Shown piece by piece: positions 1 to 12,106 of a stretch of 64,000 bases of DNA (positions are counted from its first letter, which is position 1; each line of letters starts with the position of its first letter). The translations under genes and the position numbers were made by a program. The stretch comes from Phymatolithon calcareum (taxonomy: Eukaryota > Rhodophyta > Florideophyceae > Hapalidiales). The DNA is taken from assembly GCA_977006965.1 (NCBI GenBank), contig OZ345371.1:2542001-2606000 (forward strand), written 5' to 3'. The notes below the pieces were generated by a model. That model was not told the DNA's origin and ran no database searches. It saw only the letters and a program-made list of their open reading frames with translations.

Positions 1-310
1 AGAGGAAGGACCTATTCTGTTGCATGGTAGAAATGTCAGACTTCACGCGGAAAGGGAGCACAATCTTGTAGAACGACGTGATTGTCTCATTTTTCGTCTT
101 CCTCAGTCTCTTTAGCCAAGTCTTAAAGGACTGCATCCGTATAGAAAGCTCTCCCGTGTAGGGAGCCTCTAACAAAGACTGGTGAAGAATTTTCACATCA
201 GAGGCCTTTAAAGTTTTGCCAAATCCGGCAAATCGTGTAGATTTTTCAAATCCATGTACATTTTTTTCAAATGCGGAATCCGGAATCGCGTTAAGAACAC
301 GTTTTTAAAA
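1..310 (-). other. Unidentified open frame running off the left edge
   Basis: The minus strand stays open for about 100 codons from near position 308 to the window edge. The first usable ATG lies near position 145 and precedes residues QSFKTWLKRLRKTKNET. I recognise no domain. The basic, Trp/Arg/Lys-rich character would suit the gag or ORF1 part of a retroelement, in keeping with the transposon-rich surroundings, but this is only an impression. It could equally be a chance open frame. Confidence 0.25.
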
Positions 311-519
311 TCACCCAATCACATCGCAAGCTTCACATTCCTTGCAGTTGCACTGAAAGATTCCTTACAGTACGCACATGTTCTCAACCAATCACTGGAC
401 TGCATCTTCATATTTCTTATTTCACTGTAGACTTTTCATAGCTACCTACTGTAGACTTGTGTTCTCGAAGAATGAACAGAGACACACCATATTGAACACC
501 TCCCGGTTCTCCCATCTTC

Positions 520-1372
520 ATGGAAAACCGAGAATTCGCTGTGCTTCCTTCCGTTTTTGTGTCGGAGGGCGCCGCTATCCTTCGCAAAAGCGAGCAACAC
601 TCGGAAGCTATTGCCGATAGGCGTTTTCGTGGACTTTTTGGTACTGCCGCTGCAGTTTGCGCGCGAATTTGGGCCCTCCTGGGCCAAAATATTCCTCGAG
701 GAGGTGTTCCGAAGCACCTTTTATTGGCCCTTCTTTTTCTAAAGGTTTATTCCATTGAGCATGTGCACTGCTCACTAGCAGATGCGGACGAAAAGACCTT
801 TCGGAAGTGGTCCTGGGCTTTCGTTCGCCTAGTAGCGAGTTTAAAAGTGGTTTGTGTACAATTTCTCTTTCTTTCCTGCATTTTTATTTTTGCATTTGAC
901 TAAGCATTTGTTAGATTGATTTTGATCGTCGCCTACAGGGAAAAAAATTGAGCAATTGTTGGATCTCGACTTTCGTATCCAGGAGCCCAATCTTTTTGAT
1001 TCAAAGTGGTATTCGTTCAAATTTAAAGGCGCTGGACTTCGATATGAAGTTGGACTTGTTTTAGAGACTGGCGATATTGTTTGGGTCCACGGACCCTTCC
1101 CGTGTGGAAGATGGGTCGATCTCGAAATTTTCCGATCAAGGCTGAAGTCTCTTCTTCGCGATCAAGAAAAAATATTAGCTGACGGAGGGTACAAGGACCC
1201 CCGAGTAGTAACCCCTCCGGGATTTGATGACTCAAATTGCGTGCTGTACGCTGACCTGCGAGCTCGACATGAAACTGTTAACAGGCGGTTCAAGCAATTC
1301 GGCGTGCTTGCGAATCGCTTCCGTCACAACAAATCTCTACATTCTTTTTGTTTCCACGCTATAGCTGACTGA
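520..1372 (+). CDS. DDE-superfamily transposase (PIF/Harbinger or IS5-like), two exons
   Basis: Two adjacent open frames read as one protein. The first (from 520) gives an N-terminal region with RRFRGLFGTAAAVCARIWALL and a LADADEKTFRKWSWAF stretch. The second (to 1372) gives the nuclease core: LDLDFRIQEP (first Asp region), ILADGGY (second Asp) and RARHETVNRRFKQFGVL (Glu), then an FRH...H...FHAIA tail typical of the DDE_Tnp_4/HARBI group. The break is explained by an 85-bp intron at 854-938 (GTGTAC start, CCTACAG end), which keeps the frame; a frameshift is the alternative. No terminal inverted repeats or partner Myb-like gene were found. The full D-D-E set seems present, so it may be a recently active copy, but the splice is predicted only. 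Confidence 0.7.
854..938 (+). other. Predicted intron in the DDE transposase gene
   Basis: A GT at 854-855 and an AG at 937-938, preceded by a pyrimidine-containing GCCTACAG acceptor, join the two transposase frames in phase (one base of the codon before, two after). The interval holds stop codons in the exon frame. If real, it shows the gene is transcribed by RNA polymerase II and spliced. Confidence 0.5.
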
Positions 1373-1603
1373 ACTCAACTCATGATGGATACTCAGCCCC
1401 TCTTTTCGTTGATTTTTAGTATAAGGTCAATTAAAACATTATTCGTAATTCTCCCTTTTTTGCAAGAAGCTTGGCCGTTTGGAATAGCAATAAAAGGTAC
1501 ATTGGTTTTGGAGCTCACGCCAACTGTGGCAAATACAGTTTGATTGCTGTAGGCACATCATTTCATTTTGGGGGCTTATGAAACCTAGAAATCCTTATTT
1601 GAC

Positions 1604-3570
1604 GTGTTTTCCCGCAACCCCCAGAAAAAGATGCATAAAATTCGTGTAGGGTTCGATGCCGAAAATTCCTGTCGTGTTTACGTACCCAAGCTTCACAACA
1701 TCGAAATATCGCGGGGCGTAACGTTTAAGAACACTTTGTTCCCAATCAAAACGTCGAGGACGATGGTCACTTGCATCCCAGATATGGCATTGTATTCAAA
1801 GTAAGGGCCACATCTAAAGACATGGAACAGGTGCCAGAGAGCACCGTAAACTCAAAAAGCAATACAGACGATGCAGATGAGGGGGCACAACACAGTACTG
1901 TAGCGACAATTAGAGGCCATTGCGCGAACGTCAGTGCGGCCGATCCCAAGAAGTAGTTCCTGCAAGCCTGCAGGATTACCCCTGCCGTATCATGATGACA
2001 GTATGCTTGCCCTGTTCACAGTGATAAGCGTAAACAACGCCTATGATATTGGTATTCATGAAATCGTTCATGAGTCCATAGTGAGCCCTGAATGCACAGA
2101 GTGGATTAACGCGATTAGGACTGAGTTGATGTCGTTCAACGTCATGAAGGTTTATGATGTTGTGGACACGTCAGCGGAAACGAAACCGGTTGCATCGAAG
2201 TGGATATTTGAGGTGAAAAGGAATGCTGATAGAAAAAATTGTTCGCTACAATGTGGGCCTGGAAGAGAAAGGATTTTCACAAGTGTGGGGCGTAGACTTT
2301 GCTGATTTGTTTTCGCCAGTTACTCGATTTGAAATGTTTCGTCTGTTTGTGGGCATAGCGGCGATTTGTGATATGGAAATAGATCACATCTAAATTAAGG
2401 CTGCATTTCTAAACTCTCCTCTAGAAGAAGAAATCTACATGAAGTCACCGCCGGTCCCAGAGTCTCTTCGAAAACTTTTCAATACTAACAAATTGAAAGG
2501 TAAATCTTGGAAGTTGCAGAGGACCGTATACGGCCTGCGCTAGAGCTCTCGGTTATAGAAATAGATAGGCTTTAAACACTCGGAATGCGATCAGGGCTCT
2601 TCTATCGAAATGGCGGGAATATCTCTGTTTACATTCTCGTGTACGTAGATGACATTTTGATGATGTCAATGACTACGGCAGAAATTCTCAATGTGAAGAA
2701 TGCGTTGAAGTTGCAGTATGAATCGAGTGACCTAGGTCAGGTACAAAAATTCCTAGGTATGGTTATAATGCGAAACAGAAACACACGCAACATCCGCATA
2801 GCACAAGAGAACTACATTGGGACAGTCCTGAAACGATTTGAAATGCATGAGTTCGAACCAAGGCAGAATCCATGGAACATGGCATGGCATAGATACTCAC
2901 GGAAAACATTGCCGATGATGACCAAAATTTACCGGACGTACGATACAGATAACTTATTGGGGTGATTATGTACCTGGAAACAGCGACGCGCACGGACATA
3001 GCATTTTCGGTTTTCGTTCAAAATAACTGCAGCCAAGTGCACTGGATAGCGGCGAAGTCACTGCTACGGTGTTTAGCAGGTTTGGCGTGCGTGAGTCCGA
3101 TGTTTGGCGCGGGGAGAGAATTTACAGGGTTCTCTGACTCTGACTGGGCTTGGGATCTGGAGAAGCGCAAATATACCGGTGCATACGTTTTCAAGCTTGT
3201 AAATCTCCCTTATCCTGGAAGTCCAAGCTCCGAACGGTTGTCTCAGCCTCGACGATAGAGGTCTAGTAAATTTCCATCGCGTAAAGCGCTATTTGTGAGA
3301 AATATTCTGCTGGAGTTACGTTTGATGGAGGATGGTGATGCACTCCGCATCGAATCTGAGAGCACACTGGCTAAAGGAATCACGAAAGAAAAGAATGATA
3401 CTCAAGGAACAAGCACATCGACGTACTTGAACATTTCACTGGCGGAAATGTCGGAAAGGTTCATAGTATTGGCGCACACACAGATTGCGACAATGACGGC
3501 TGATGGGCTAAAAAAGGCGCTGGGGAAGACAAGACATGCTATGTTTGTGCAACTTCTGGAGATTGTTTAA
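1604..3570 (+). pseudogene. Ty1/Copia retrotransposon pol relic (integrase end, RT, RNase H)
   Basis: Degenerate Copia pol read in several frames. In order: the integrase C-terminal signature (KIRVGFDAENSCRVYVPK then EISRGVTF, 1630-1740); a linker; RT start with WINAIRTELMSFNVMKVYDVV and KWIFEVK (2100-2220); VDFADLFSPVTRFEMFRLF, then AAFLNSPLEEEIYM (2290-2440) with an in-frame TAA near 2391; RT catalytic box YVDDILMM (2640-2670); RATRTDIAF-like and GFSDSDWAWD...RKYTGAYVF segments (2985-3200); and an RNase H end with IATMTADGLKKAL (3480-3520). Gag, protease and most of the integrase are missing. Frameshifts and stops make it non-autonomous. Domain order is that of Copia, not Gypsy. Confidence 0.85.
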
Positions 3571-3592
3571 GATGGAAGGATGCACGGATAAG

Positions 3593-3625
3593 AAGACTGA
3601 GGGGGCGTATTGGATATGTCAGTCT
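3593..3625 (+). mobile_element. Copia polypurine tract and start of a decayed 3' LTR
   Basis: About 30 bp after the RNase H stop there is a purine run (AAGAAGACTGAGGGGG), followed a few bases later by TATTGGATATGTCAG from 3608. Copia 3' LTRs usually start TGTTGGATATG right after such a tract, so this is probably the LTR edge with TG changed to TA. I could not find the far LTR end or a 5' LTR upstream. Confidence 0.5.
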
Positions 3626-3889
3626 TTTCATAATATCTGCAGGCGGCTCCACGAACGTCTTCAGTTTCAGAATTTCCGGGACTCGTTGATTTCTTGTTTG
3701 TGAAGCTATGGGTCGTCCTGTGCTAGATTCTCTGTGTAAGCCTCTGATTCAAGGCAGTTAGTTCGTCAAAAATATCACTATATAGTTGAGGGCGACGTTT
3801 TGGGTTTTCTAGGAAGAAACGAAGAACACTCTCTGTGTTGATGGGTTAAACTCATCATATCTCTTGGCGGTAGATCGCGCGAGCAAGTT

Positions 3890-4273
3890 TTAAATCCAAT
3901 ATTTCCGGTTCCTAGTCATATCTCCGACTTCAGAGCGAATCTGGCTCATGACTGGATGAAGAGCCTCAACTGGAGAGAAAGTTTTGAACGCGCGGGACAG
4001 GTCAACCGAAAGGAGGGCAAAAGAAGAATCGTTCCTCGATGTGCGCACAATGTGTCGATTGAAGTGTATAACAACTTCTACTCCACCTTTAGTGCCCACA
4101 GCGTGCTCATGTTTGAGGTAGGCCTTCACTTGGCTGCTGGAGACAGCTTTTTTCTCCATTGCGCTTCCAGCGACGCGGTGGTAAACGTTCTCTTCTGCTA
4201 CGGGACGAAACTTTCGCGGTCCTGCATCATAATTTTCCTGTATTGCAATTAGGTTCGCTCCTTGTTTTTGCAA
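3890..4273 (-). pseudogene. Reverse-transcriptase N-terminal fragment (non-LTR type)
   Basis: The frame reads RKFRPVAEENVYHRVAG, then LKHEHAVGTKGGVEVVIH, then SFALLSVDLSRAFKTFS. This is the series RP-[LI]-A-x-E...R-x-x-G, then GVG-x-x-GG-x-E-x-x-x-H, then the RT palm motif A (x-x-x-D-x-x-x-A-F) seen in many non-LTR-type RTs of protists and algae. Only the region before and including motif A survives; the YADD box is missing. The likely downstream part was lost at about 3890, next to the Copia relic. Confidence 0.55.
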
Positions 4274-4680
4274 CTGCTTAGTTGTTTATTTGAAAGCCCT
4301 CATTATCACTCCTAATACTGTACGGGAGCAGCTTTTCATAACTTGCACATTCCGGTATATCTCCTAGTCACTAATAAAGGGACTCGTCGTTCTCCATTTT
4401 GTCAACAGTTCGCTCCTGTGATTATGGGAGCAGATACGGCAGGGAGTCCGCCTTGTATCACGTACTTGATTCAAGTTTTAAGCGTGAAAAAAATATTGGC
4501 GACATCGTACGATGCTTCGATTCAGTCTGCGAGGCTCATGGGAGAAAGCTTCGAGGTTGGCAAGGTGCCCTTGACAGCGATTGGTCAACGGCCATAATAG
4601 CACGCGAAGACAGGTTATTGGAGACTGGCTGTTGGATGACGGTTGAAGAGACACAGGAGGTGCCATTGTCAGGCGCACCC
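4274..4680. other. No recognisable gene
   Basis: Short open frames occur on both strands but none shows a recognisable motif or a sibling elsewhere in the window. Confidence 0.4.
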
Positions 4681-4689
4681 GAGTCACAC

Positions 4690-4925
4690 ACAAGGTCCCG
4701 GGCACCAAGAGTATATGTCTCGGCGATTCCGGACGTTCACCGTGCGTCTGGGTCGGATTTGCTTCGCCCGTTCGCATAAATGGCTAGAGGAAGCATCAAG
4801 AGCTTTCGAACGGCGTGCAGATGTGCCGACGGCAGTGCCACCCCCTGGCACGGAAACTGTCTGTCTCAACGATTCGGGCAGTTTGCCATAGGTCTGAGCT
4901 GGCTGTGTTTTGAGCGACGCCTCCA
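4690..4925 (+). repeat. Two imperfect direct copies, about 140-bp period
   Basis: The stretch near 4697-4765 is echoed near 4840-4910. On the plus strand each reads roughly G-T-x-x-x-C-L-x-D-S-G-x, and on the minus strand both read P-E-S-x-R-x-x-x-x-V-P-G. The copies are diverged. Whether the unit was ever coding is unclear; it may be a decayed repeat protein. Confidence 0.35.
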
Positions 4926-6985
4926 AAACAGAACAAGAGACCCAATCGCCTGCGAGCCCTCAACTCTTTCTTCCTCAGGTCTTACCTTTCAACACACCCA
5001 CCTTCCCATCTGCGATCGCACGGAATTCCAATCTGCTTCTTATACAGGGCTTCTGTGCAGATATCAGATTGCAGAAAACACTCATTCCGAGATTTAGAGC
5101 TTCATTTTTGACATACGACTGCAATAGAGTTTCTTTTTGTGCCATATCGCATAGCACACAAGGGTTGGAGAGGATAGACCCTCTTGTCTCTTGTGACCTA
5201 AGGCAATTATAGAGTAGATTTAGAATTTGTTGCTGCTGGGGCTTTTAGCGGCGTTTCGTCGATTCGTGCGCTTAGTCCAATGCGTAATACGGAGGCTTCC
5301 CTATGCGCAAGCGTTTAAATACCAGTGAAAAAAAGTATAAATCCGTTGTGGAAAAGACAGGAGTCTGTTGCGCAATGTAGCCTCTGCAGAATAAGATATC
5401 CTGTCATTCTCGTTAAAGGCAGCGCGGAGGACGGCGGGGAACAATCCATCAGACCTGTCCGGAAGAAAGAGTTTAATTTCGACTGTGCACTAGGCACTTC
5501 GTCGTATTTGAGGACATATCACACAGGGAATCCAATCATCGTTCTAAAGGCGGCCTTGTATGGGAGATGGAGAGGAATGATGTAGTACCGCTATGACGGT
5601 TGGGTCGGACGTGGATGCCAGAGGCCTGCTTTCCAGTTTTTGGAGAGTCTTTGAGAGATCCCCGTTCAGGGCCTCGCATGCGCCCTTCGTTTCTTCTTAG
5701 CGGTGCGCCTTCCATCGGCGACGTCCTCATACTCAACAGCTGATATGGGGACGTCAGGGGACGCGAGGGCGGAGAATCAGGTGTGGGAGGATGCAGTTTG
5801 TGAGGAATCCGAGTCCGCACCGATGGGAGGTGGTGCTTGTAGCGGTCAGGGCGGTTGGTTTGTACGCCTTTGATTGCCAGCTTCCGCTGAAGCAATGGTC
5901 AATAGAGACAGATCCTCGGAGCCTACTAGTGCGAGAGAACGGTGTAGGGAAGTGCGAGCGCTAATAAATTGGGGCTTGGGACAATCGCGGAGACCCGAGA
6001 TTTCCAGCTTGACCGCTAGGTTAAGGGCGTCCTTGCCCGACCTCTTCAGAGCTCCCTTGTCCAGTGGTCTAGATTTTGTTAAAACAGCGTCGGGAGTGAT
6101 GACGCGAGTTATAAAGCGGTTAATTGATTCTTTGAAATTTTCATTAACATGTTGAGATATGGACGTGGGAGCCTTTGTCCGCGAGGACATAGACGCCATC
6201 GCCTCCAGGGGCCGCGATGACAACAGTGGGGATAGATTGTAAGCCTCCATGAGCGAGGCACGTATGATCGAGGACGCTCGAGGGACAGGCTGTCCAGGAA
6301 AGTGGAGGTGCGAGATCGTGGGGGGATCGATCTCCTAAGGCCGTGGATGAAGCATATTCGAAAGCACCGAGGTCGCGGGGGGAAATGTGGGCGTTGTCCG
6401 AGATATTGACAGGATGCGCGGCCGTTTCAGGTGCAACAGTGACGGGGAAACTGAGAATGGGACAGTGGCAGTGGCAATCTGCGCCCACTTTGGTTGCGCG
6501 TTGGCCGCGAGGTGTTAGTCGGGCGGGCGTGAACGGCGTTGAGCATGGAGGCCCATTAATCCAGGACCTTCAAGGCCGCGCCAACTGCTTCTGGATGACC
6601 ACCATGGCGGTGGTCCTTAAGGCAAAAGTAGACACGACAGCGGGGTGGTGGAAATCGCGGAGATTATAGCCGAATGTGATACGCAGGTGGCCGAAGAATT
6701 AGAAGAATTCCGTGGTGAGATCGAGGACGGTGTCGACGGGAGTCGGGTGAGAGCAGGCGCCTAGCACAGGAGGCGCACGTACGCCATCGCGGGGGGCTGG
6801 GAGCTCAGGCATAGCGTACAGTACCGTACAGTCAGGGGAATGTTCTGCATTTTTTTGTCAAATTAGAACACGCGCATATCAAGAAAATTACCGAATTTAA
6901 AGATCGGATTCCGCAACTCACAGCCAGCATGCTCCCGTTATTCAAGAGCACTGTCGTCTGCAGTCTGTCGCCGTCGATGCGAGCA
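4926..6985. other. Non-coding or unrecognised, GC-rich 5.6-6.8 kb
   Basis: I see no convincing gene. Between about 5600 and 6800 the base composition rises in G and C and overlapping frames are open on both strands, as expected by chance in stop-poor GC-rich DNA. No repeats shared with the rest of the window were noticed. Confidence 0.4.
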
Positions 6986-7641
6986 TCAGAAGGAAGCTCG
7001 CCGCATCACCTGCGGTACCGCTCGCAGCACAGCGGAGGAGCGCCTAATGCGCAGCAATGTCACGACGAATACGAAGACTTCGCTGCAGCTGTACCGGCGT
7101 GCCCAACGCTGGGCATGCAACGTCATGGCAAATTTCTCAATCTCCGCGCGCGTTTTGCGCTTGCGCGCACGCTCCTGCTCATCTTTCAGCTCTCTAGCCG
7201 CTTTTTTCTGGGCCTCGGTTGCTTTCTTTGTGCGCTCCGCGAGTTCTTTGTTGCGTACGAGCTCTAATGCCGATGTTGACGTCAGATTTACTCCGCACGA
7301 CGTGTAGATGAAACCGTGCCGAAGGACCACAGGCTGCACTCCGACCGCTGAAGCGAGCGCGGCGCGGCACTGCTCCAGCATCGCGTACAGCTCGTCGCGT
7401 CCGATCACAGTGATCATGTCATCAGCGGAAAGCACTCGCGGCTTGACGAGGAGGGGTTCGGGACACAGAGGCCACAGCGACGCCCTTGCGACTTGTCGCA
7501 CATGCATCTCTGGTAGAACGCATAAAACGGCGTAAACGACACCTTCGCAACTTTGGCAGCTTTGCGGATTGAAAACTTGATCCCCGCCGCGCGCGCAACT
7601 TTCAATGCTTCCATACCTTTTCGCATCTTTTCATGACGCAC
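6986..7641 (-). pseudogene. Possible pogo/CENP-B-type transposase relic with the core deleted
   Basis: The upstream part (7641 to about 7480) begins MRHEKMRKGMEALKVARA and has FSIRKAAKVAKVSFTPFYAF, which resembles the N-terminal psq-type helix-turn-helix (x-S-I-R-x-A-A-K-x-x-x-V-S) of pogo/Tigger transposases. A frame change near 7430-7480 joins it to a tail with VLSADDMITVIGRDELYAML and a Lys/Glu/Arg-rich predicted coiled coil (KKATEAQKKAARELKDEQER). The DDE core that should lie between is missing. The assignment rests on the short HTH-like motif and on the pogo-like MITEs elsewhere in the window, so it is tentative. Confidence 0.35.
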
Positions 7642-9567
7642 AGCAGCACGATCGCTGAATGGATTCGGGCGGCGTGACTTGCCGATATGATTATTCTACA
7701 CAGCTGTGGCGTCTCTACTTGGCCTGTGGTAGTGCAACGTTCACGTCGGTTGCGCTTTATAGCGGCAGAACCGAACGCCCTGATTGCGTTTTTGGCGCGA
7801 AACGCCTTCCCACCGCCTTATCTTCGGCGCTAACAGTAGTGAGCAGGCGCACCTTTGAAACGGCGATCTGTTTCGGTTTGCTTCGCGAGCACGCCGGCTT
7901 CGAAACGGCCCACAGACGGCGATACGTACGCAGTTGTGGCGTCCAACGCCACTATCATACTCTCCATTTCCTATAAGACTAGCTCCCTTCAAATTTTCAT
8001 TACAGCCTGCATTTACAGTAAGCCCTTACAGATAGCTTTACAGTCATTCCAGTGCCGTAGGTTTCCATGCGTTCTTACACCATGAAAGATCACCAAAGGC
8101 AACCCCTAGAACCGCTACTTGCAGCTTACAGATGCTTTCATTGTATTGCTTACATTGTAAGCATTACAGTGGCGGCGCCTGCGGCGGGTTCCACATTCTT
8201 GCAGTGATCCATTTCTCATACTGCCGAGTCATCCTTGATCCAATTTTTTTCTATAAAGGTTCCCGCGAAGCGGCGCCCTCGGCGTTTTGCCAGGGAACAA
8301 CCCGACCACAGCCAGTGTGCCAAATTTTGCGTTTCAAACCCCACAGCAGTCTCCCCCGCTGTTCTGATCCGGGTTGCGAGCGTGCCGGTGCGGTAGCGCG
8401 CAGTGCGTATCGCAATGTCGTGGCAGTTTTGGCCTCGTTTGCCGGCGTGTCAGAGCTGAAACACGCCTCACGTGTCTTCATCACGACATAGTAGCGCAAC
8501 GAGTGTAGTGTCCGTCCTGATCTTTTGGTCAGTACGAAAATCGACAACGAGGAATCGATTAGTTAGATTAGTTATTAAATATGGACTATGAATCCTCTTT
8601 TACGCGGTAGCTCTCTTCCTCAGTGCGCAGATATTCCAGAGGTTTCGTAAGGAAAGATGAGAAATGCATAAATTTTTTGACGATATTCTGTTTTGTTCAA
8701 ATTTGACTACCTGTTTGAAAATGACAGCCATCTACTGTACTGTACTTTGTTGATCGGTTTGTCTTGGACAGCCACCGTAGCCAGGAAAGAATCAATGATG
8801 CAGATATCTTCTTTTCAAAATTTAATCAAAAGTAATGGTAGCATGCCATCCCGTTTGCATTTTGCGAGTTTGCAATCATCCCTAATTTCCAATAAGGACC
8901 TACTTCCCCATCTTTGAAGCGCTCTCACCGGCCGAAACAATGCTCATAAACTGGATGAAAATTTTAATTATGTCGTTTGAACCGACGGGACTGCATCCAG
9001 TTTTAAGAAAATGTGTAGAAACAAGTGAAATATTTTCAACTATGAAATCAGCAAAAGTTTCCAATGTTCGGCTGTAATCATTCATTACAGATAAATGCTT
9101 ACTATATTTCCTTCGAACGTTTCAGCTTATCGTCGGGGCGCAGCGTGGATTTTACTATATTTTTCGCCTGTTCCTTTGCCGATTTTAAAAAACTTTTGGA
9201 CTCGTGGCGCGAACTTTTTGCGACCTAGACGTTCGATATTATCAAATTTGCAGTATTCCTGTGGTAGCCTACAATTCGAAACTTTTGACAGAGGCAATAA
9301 GAAATTAAACGAGTCCTTCTCGAGATAATTGTCCATGATTTTAAAATGCGAAGAACGGTTCAGGAAGTGGTCCTAACTGCACGTTTAAAGAGCTGTCCTG
9401 ATTTCACAAGCAACCCTCTGCTGAGAACTTCTAGACAAAGTTTCCACGGCGCGAGGACTTTTTTTACTAGCCACTTATGTACTGCCATAACAGAAAGTGT
9501 CCAATGAGCTTCTCGGATTCCCAAGCTCATAAAAACTAAAAGTGAAAATCTAAGATGGGGGTGTAGG
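7642..9567. other. No recognisable gene
   Basis: Frames open on both strands around 7740-7990 and 8250-8550 carry no motif I know. From 8570 to 9560 the DNA is AT-rich with only short frames. Several short TTACAG/CTGTAA words near 7990-8175 may be remains of small inverted-repeat elements but do not form a clear structure. Confidence 0.4.
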
Positions 9568-10601
9568 CAGGGGTTGCGCCAATTCTATTGTTTGCGATTG
9601 CAGTCCCGGGTGAAATTTATCAATTTAATTGCTCAGTTTTGTTTGCAGCAATTCGCATTGCAATTTGAAGGCTTCCCACAATATAGACATCAATACTTTA
9701 TTCAAGCAAGTTCACCTAGCTGCATGTAATCTTCATCTTCTTCGATAGCCCCCTGCTCTCTACACGTTGGTTGACAACCATAGACATAGCCTGCTTCACG
9801 CTTTGCTCATCCCAGTAGGAACGGTTGACTTTCAGAAAAAGCATCGCCAGCTTGTTTCGGCTTTGGTTTCGGTGAAGGTAGTGTCATCGCTAGTACAGCG
9901 GAATGTGCTGGAACGTTGAACGAAGTCTGACAGGTGGGTTGGACTCGACTGTGAAGCGGAATGCGTGAGAATTTCGGAGAAGGCTGATAGGTTTCAAATC
10001 AAGAGATCTAATGCTATCCCTTTTATACTTGAGATTGAGCCATCGTGACTGCTGGACTCTAATCGTAGCTGAAGACATTCAAGCCGTTGTTCTGTATCTG
10101 GCTGGTAAATTGATCGATACAGCTGAGTAGATTATAGCACATGAATAGGCCAATTGTTGAAACCGTTTGGAGTCCAACGGCTCAATCTCGTCTTTATTTA
10201 ACATAGCAAGAAGTAGCCATGGCCCAAGTGTCATAGATGTTTTGATGGTATACAGAACGTACTCTGGGTATTACTAGAACAAAGACCACGTACTGAACAT
10301 AAGGTGAGTACGTTGATTCTTGCATCCGATTAATGTGCTCTGTCTTAAGTTCATCTACGTACTCTGGGTATTATTAGAACAAAGACCACGTACTGAATAT
10401 GAGGTGAGTACGTTGATTCCCTCAACATTCTGATTTACTCGCCCCCCTCCATAACATTCCCCTGGTCCAATGTTCATCTACTACGATCCTCGGTATTAGG
10501 TGCGACCCATTCGAATTGCAATTCAGTTCGAAGAACCAATCTGGGTGGAATTGGGAAATTTTGCAATTAAATTGATAACAATGGAATTGGCGCAACCCCT
10601 G
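9568..10601. mobile_element. Non-autonomous hAT-like DNA transposon (1034 bp)
   Basis: Terminal inverted repeats start CAGGGGTTGCGCCAATTC on the left, and the exact complement ends at 10601; the similarity extends to about 25 bp. The flanks are GGTGTAGG (9560-9567) and AGTGTAGG (10602-10609), an 8-bp target duplication with one mismatch. CAGGG-type ends with 8-bp duplications point to the hAT superfamily. The interior has no transposase, only short frames and a 100-bp tandem repeat, so the element would depend on a helper. Confidence 0.8.
10257..10419. repeat. 100-bp-spaced direct repeat inside the hAT-like element
   Basis: About 63 bp starting ACGTACTCTGGGTATTA recurs exactly 100 bp later (10257-10319 and 10357-10419) with a few substitutions. 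Confidence 0.85.
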
Positions 10602-10883
10602 AGTGTAGGTCCTTAAATTTCGGTGGAACAGGATTGGTGAATCTGTTCTAATTGCTTAATGGGAGATTTTTCAACAAAAAGAGTTGCAACTAGAGAGATT
10701 CAACTGTATTACAACCTGTTTGCGTTACTCCCCCCCTCACAATCCCCTGGTTTCACTTTTTCATTCGTCCCTCTGCTTCTATTTCAAATTCGATATGATC
10801 AGTATTTCCCGCTGCGCCCGGTATGACAGATTTGGCCAGGAGGACAAGCGGAGATGTGTCATACGGAAAATAACAGTACTGTA

Positions 10884-11378
10884 CAGTCGATCCTCGATTT
10901 TTGTATAGACAATATGAGTTGCCCTGATATTCAAAAATCGTGGTTTTTCAAGTATAGAAGTCGTATCATAACGAAATTAAAAAAATTACAGGTCAAGATT
11001 ACAATATATGTCAACTTTGAATAAGCTGTGCTGTATTGATACGATATCGGAAATTCAGCCGATATTTGTAGTCGGAACAGCGTCATTGAGTATTTCCCAG
11101 CTGTAGTGCACATTGTAATTGTTCACGTTCTCCAAGCTGCGCAAGGGACTTCTCTCGTAGAAAATCTCCAATGGTGAACGCTGAATACAGGATGCCTAAA
11201 AATAATCAAAAAATAGCCTTTCGGTTTGAAGCTATCAGTTCAGATATTCTATATTCGAGTACTAAGGAATCCTTTATTTCTTTAAAATTTAATTTGAAAC
11301 CGACTTGGGACAGACATTCTGTATTCAAAAAATCGAGGATATTCAAAAATAGGAGGTGCAAAAATCGAGGATCGACTG
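10884..11378. mobile_element. pogo/Tigger-like MITE (495 bp) with TA duplication
   Basis: The left end CAGTCGATCCTCGATTTTTG is perfectly mirrored at the right end (to 11378). Both ends abut TA (10882-10883 and 11379-11380). CAGTC-x-x-CCTCG ends and a TA target are typical of the pogo/Tigger branch of Tc1/mariner. The interior is AT-rich and non-coding and contains further copies of the terminal words, so the arms could fold back extensively. Confidence 0.85.
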
Positions 11379-11380
11379 TA

Positions 11381-12106
11381 TCGCACGGCATTTTCGTTCG
11401 CGGTCCTCGGGAGGAAAAGAAGTTCTGTATCATAGCCGAGGACACGTGTGTGTCGCCCTGAATTAGGGTCAGCAGTTTCTAAATAATTTATTTGAAACAT
11501 GGCACCATGTTTTTTATTTATTTTTAGCCTCTATTTGCTTCTCGTCACAGCCCTATTTCGTGATTGTTGGAAATGACTTCTATTGTCCACACCACACCCT
11601 CTATCACTTTTGCTGCACGCACGAATTGTACGGCTCATGTCTCCGCTGTAGAATTCGTCAGGCTCATTCCCTGACCTTGCCCATTTCCGTCGATCACAAT
11701 GATCTGTGACGCACCATGCATCACGATGCCCACAGAGAATATATCTGCGCACACGTAGCAAAAACTGTTGCATTTTCGCTGTACAAGGGCCTTGAGATCA
11801 ATTTTGCATGCTGCGGGACGACACAAAAGATCCTCCGCTGTCCTCCCCAACCTGTCGGCGCAGAAACAGAAGGTCTGGTGCTAAGCACGCGACTACAACC
11901 CTATCGCTGTTCATTCGCGCTTCAATCTGCTGCCACTCCATCCGTCGCAACACCCGCTCATCCGCCCTAGCGTGCATGCCACATCCGGCAACATCCCTGG
12001 TATTGCGCAGTACTGCTTCGCCCAACTGTGCGGGCAACAAGGAAGCACTGCTTGTTTCGCGAACGGGCATTCAACATTGCTACACCTACATCCACGTCCC
12101 GCAACT
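11381..12106. other. No convincing gene
   Basis: Overlapping open frames exist on both strands from about 11.7 kb. None has a recognisable motif, and no start or context favours one strand. Confidence 0.35.

Noticed and set aside
4690-4925. Trypsin-like protease from a C-x-[GN]-D-S-G word
   Set aside because: No His or Asp catalytic regions, and the word lies in a diverged tandem repeat.
5600-6800. GC-rich overlapping ORFs as genes
   Set aside because: Open frames on both strands without motifs are expected in stop-poor DNA.
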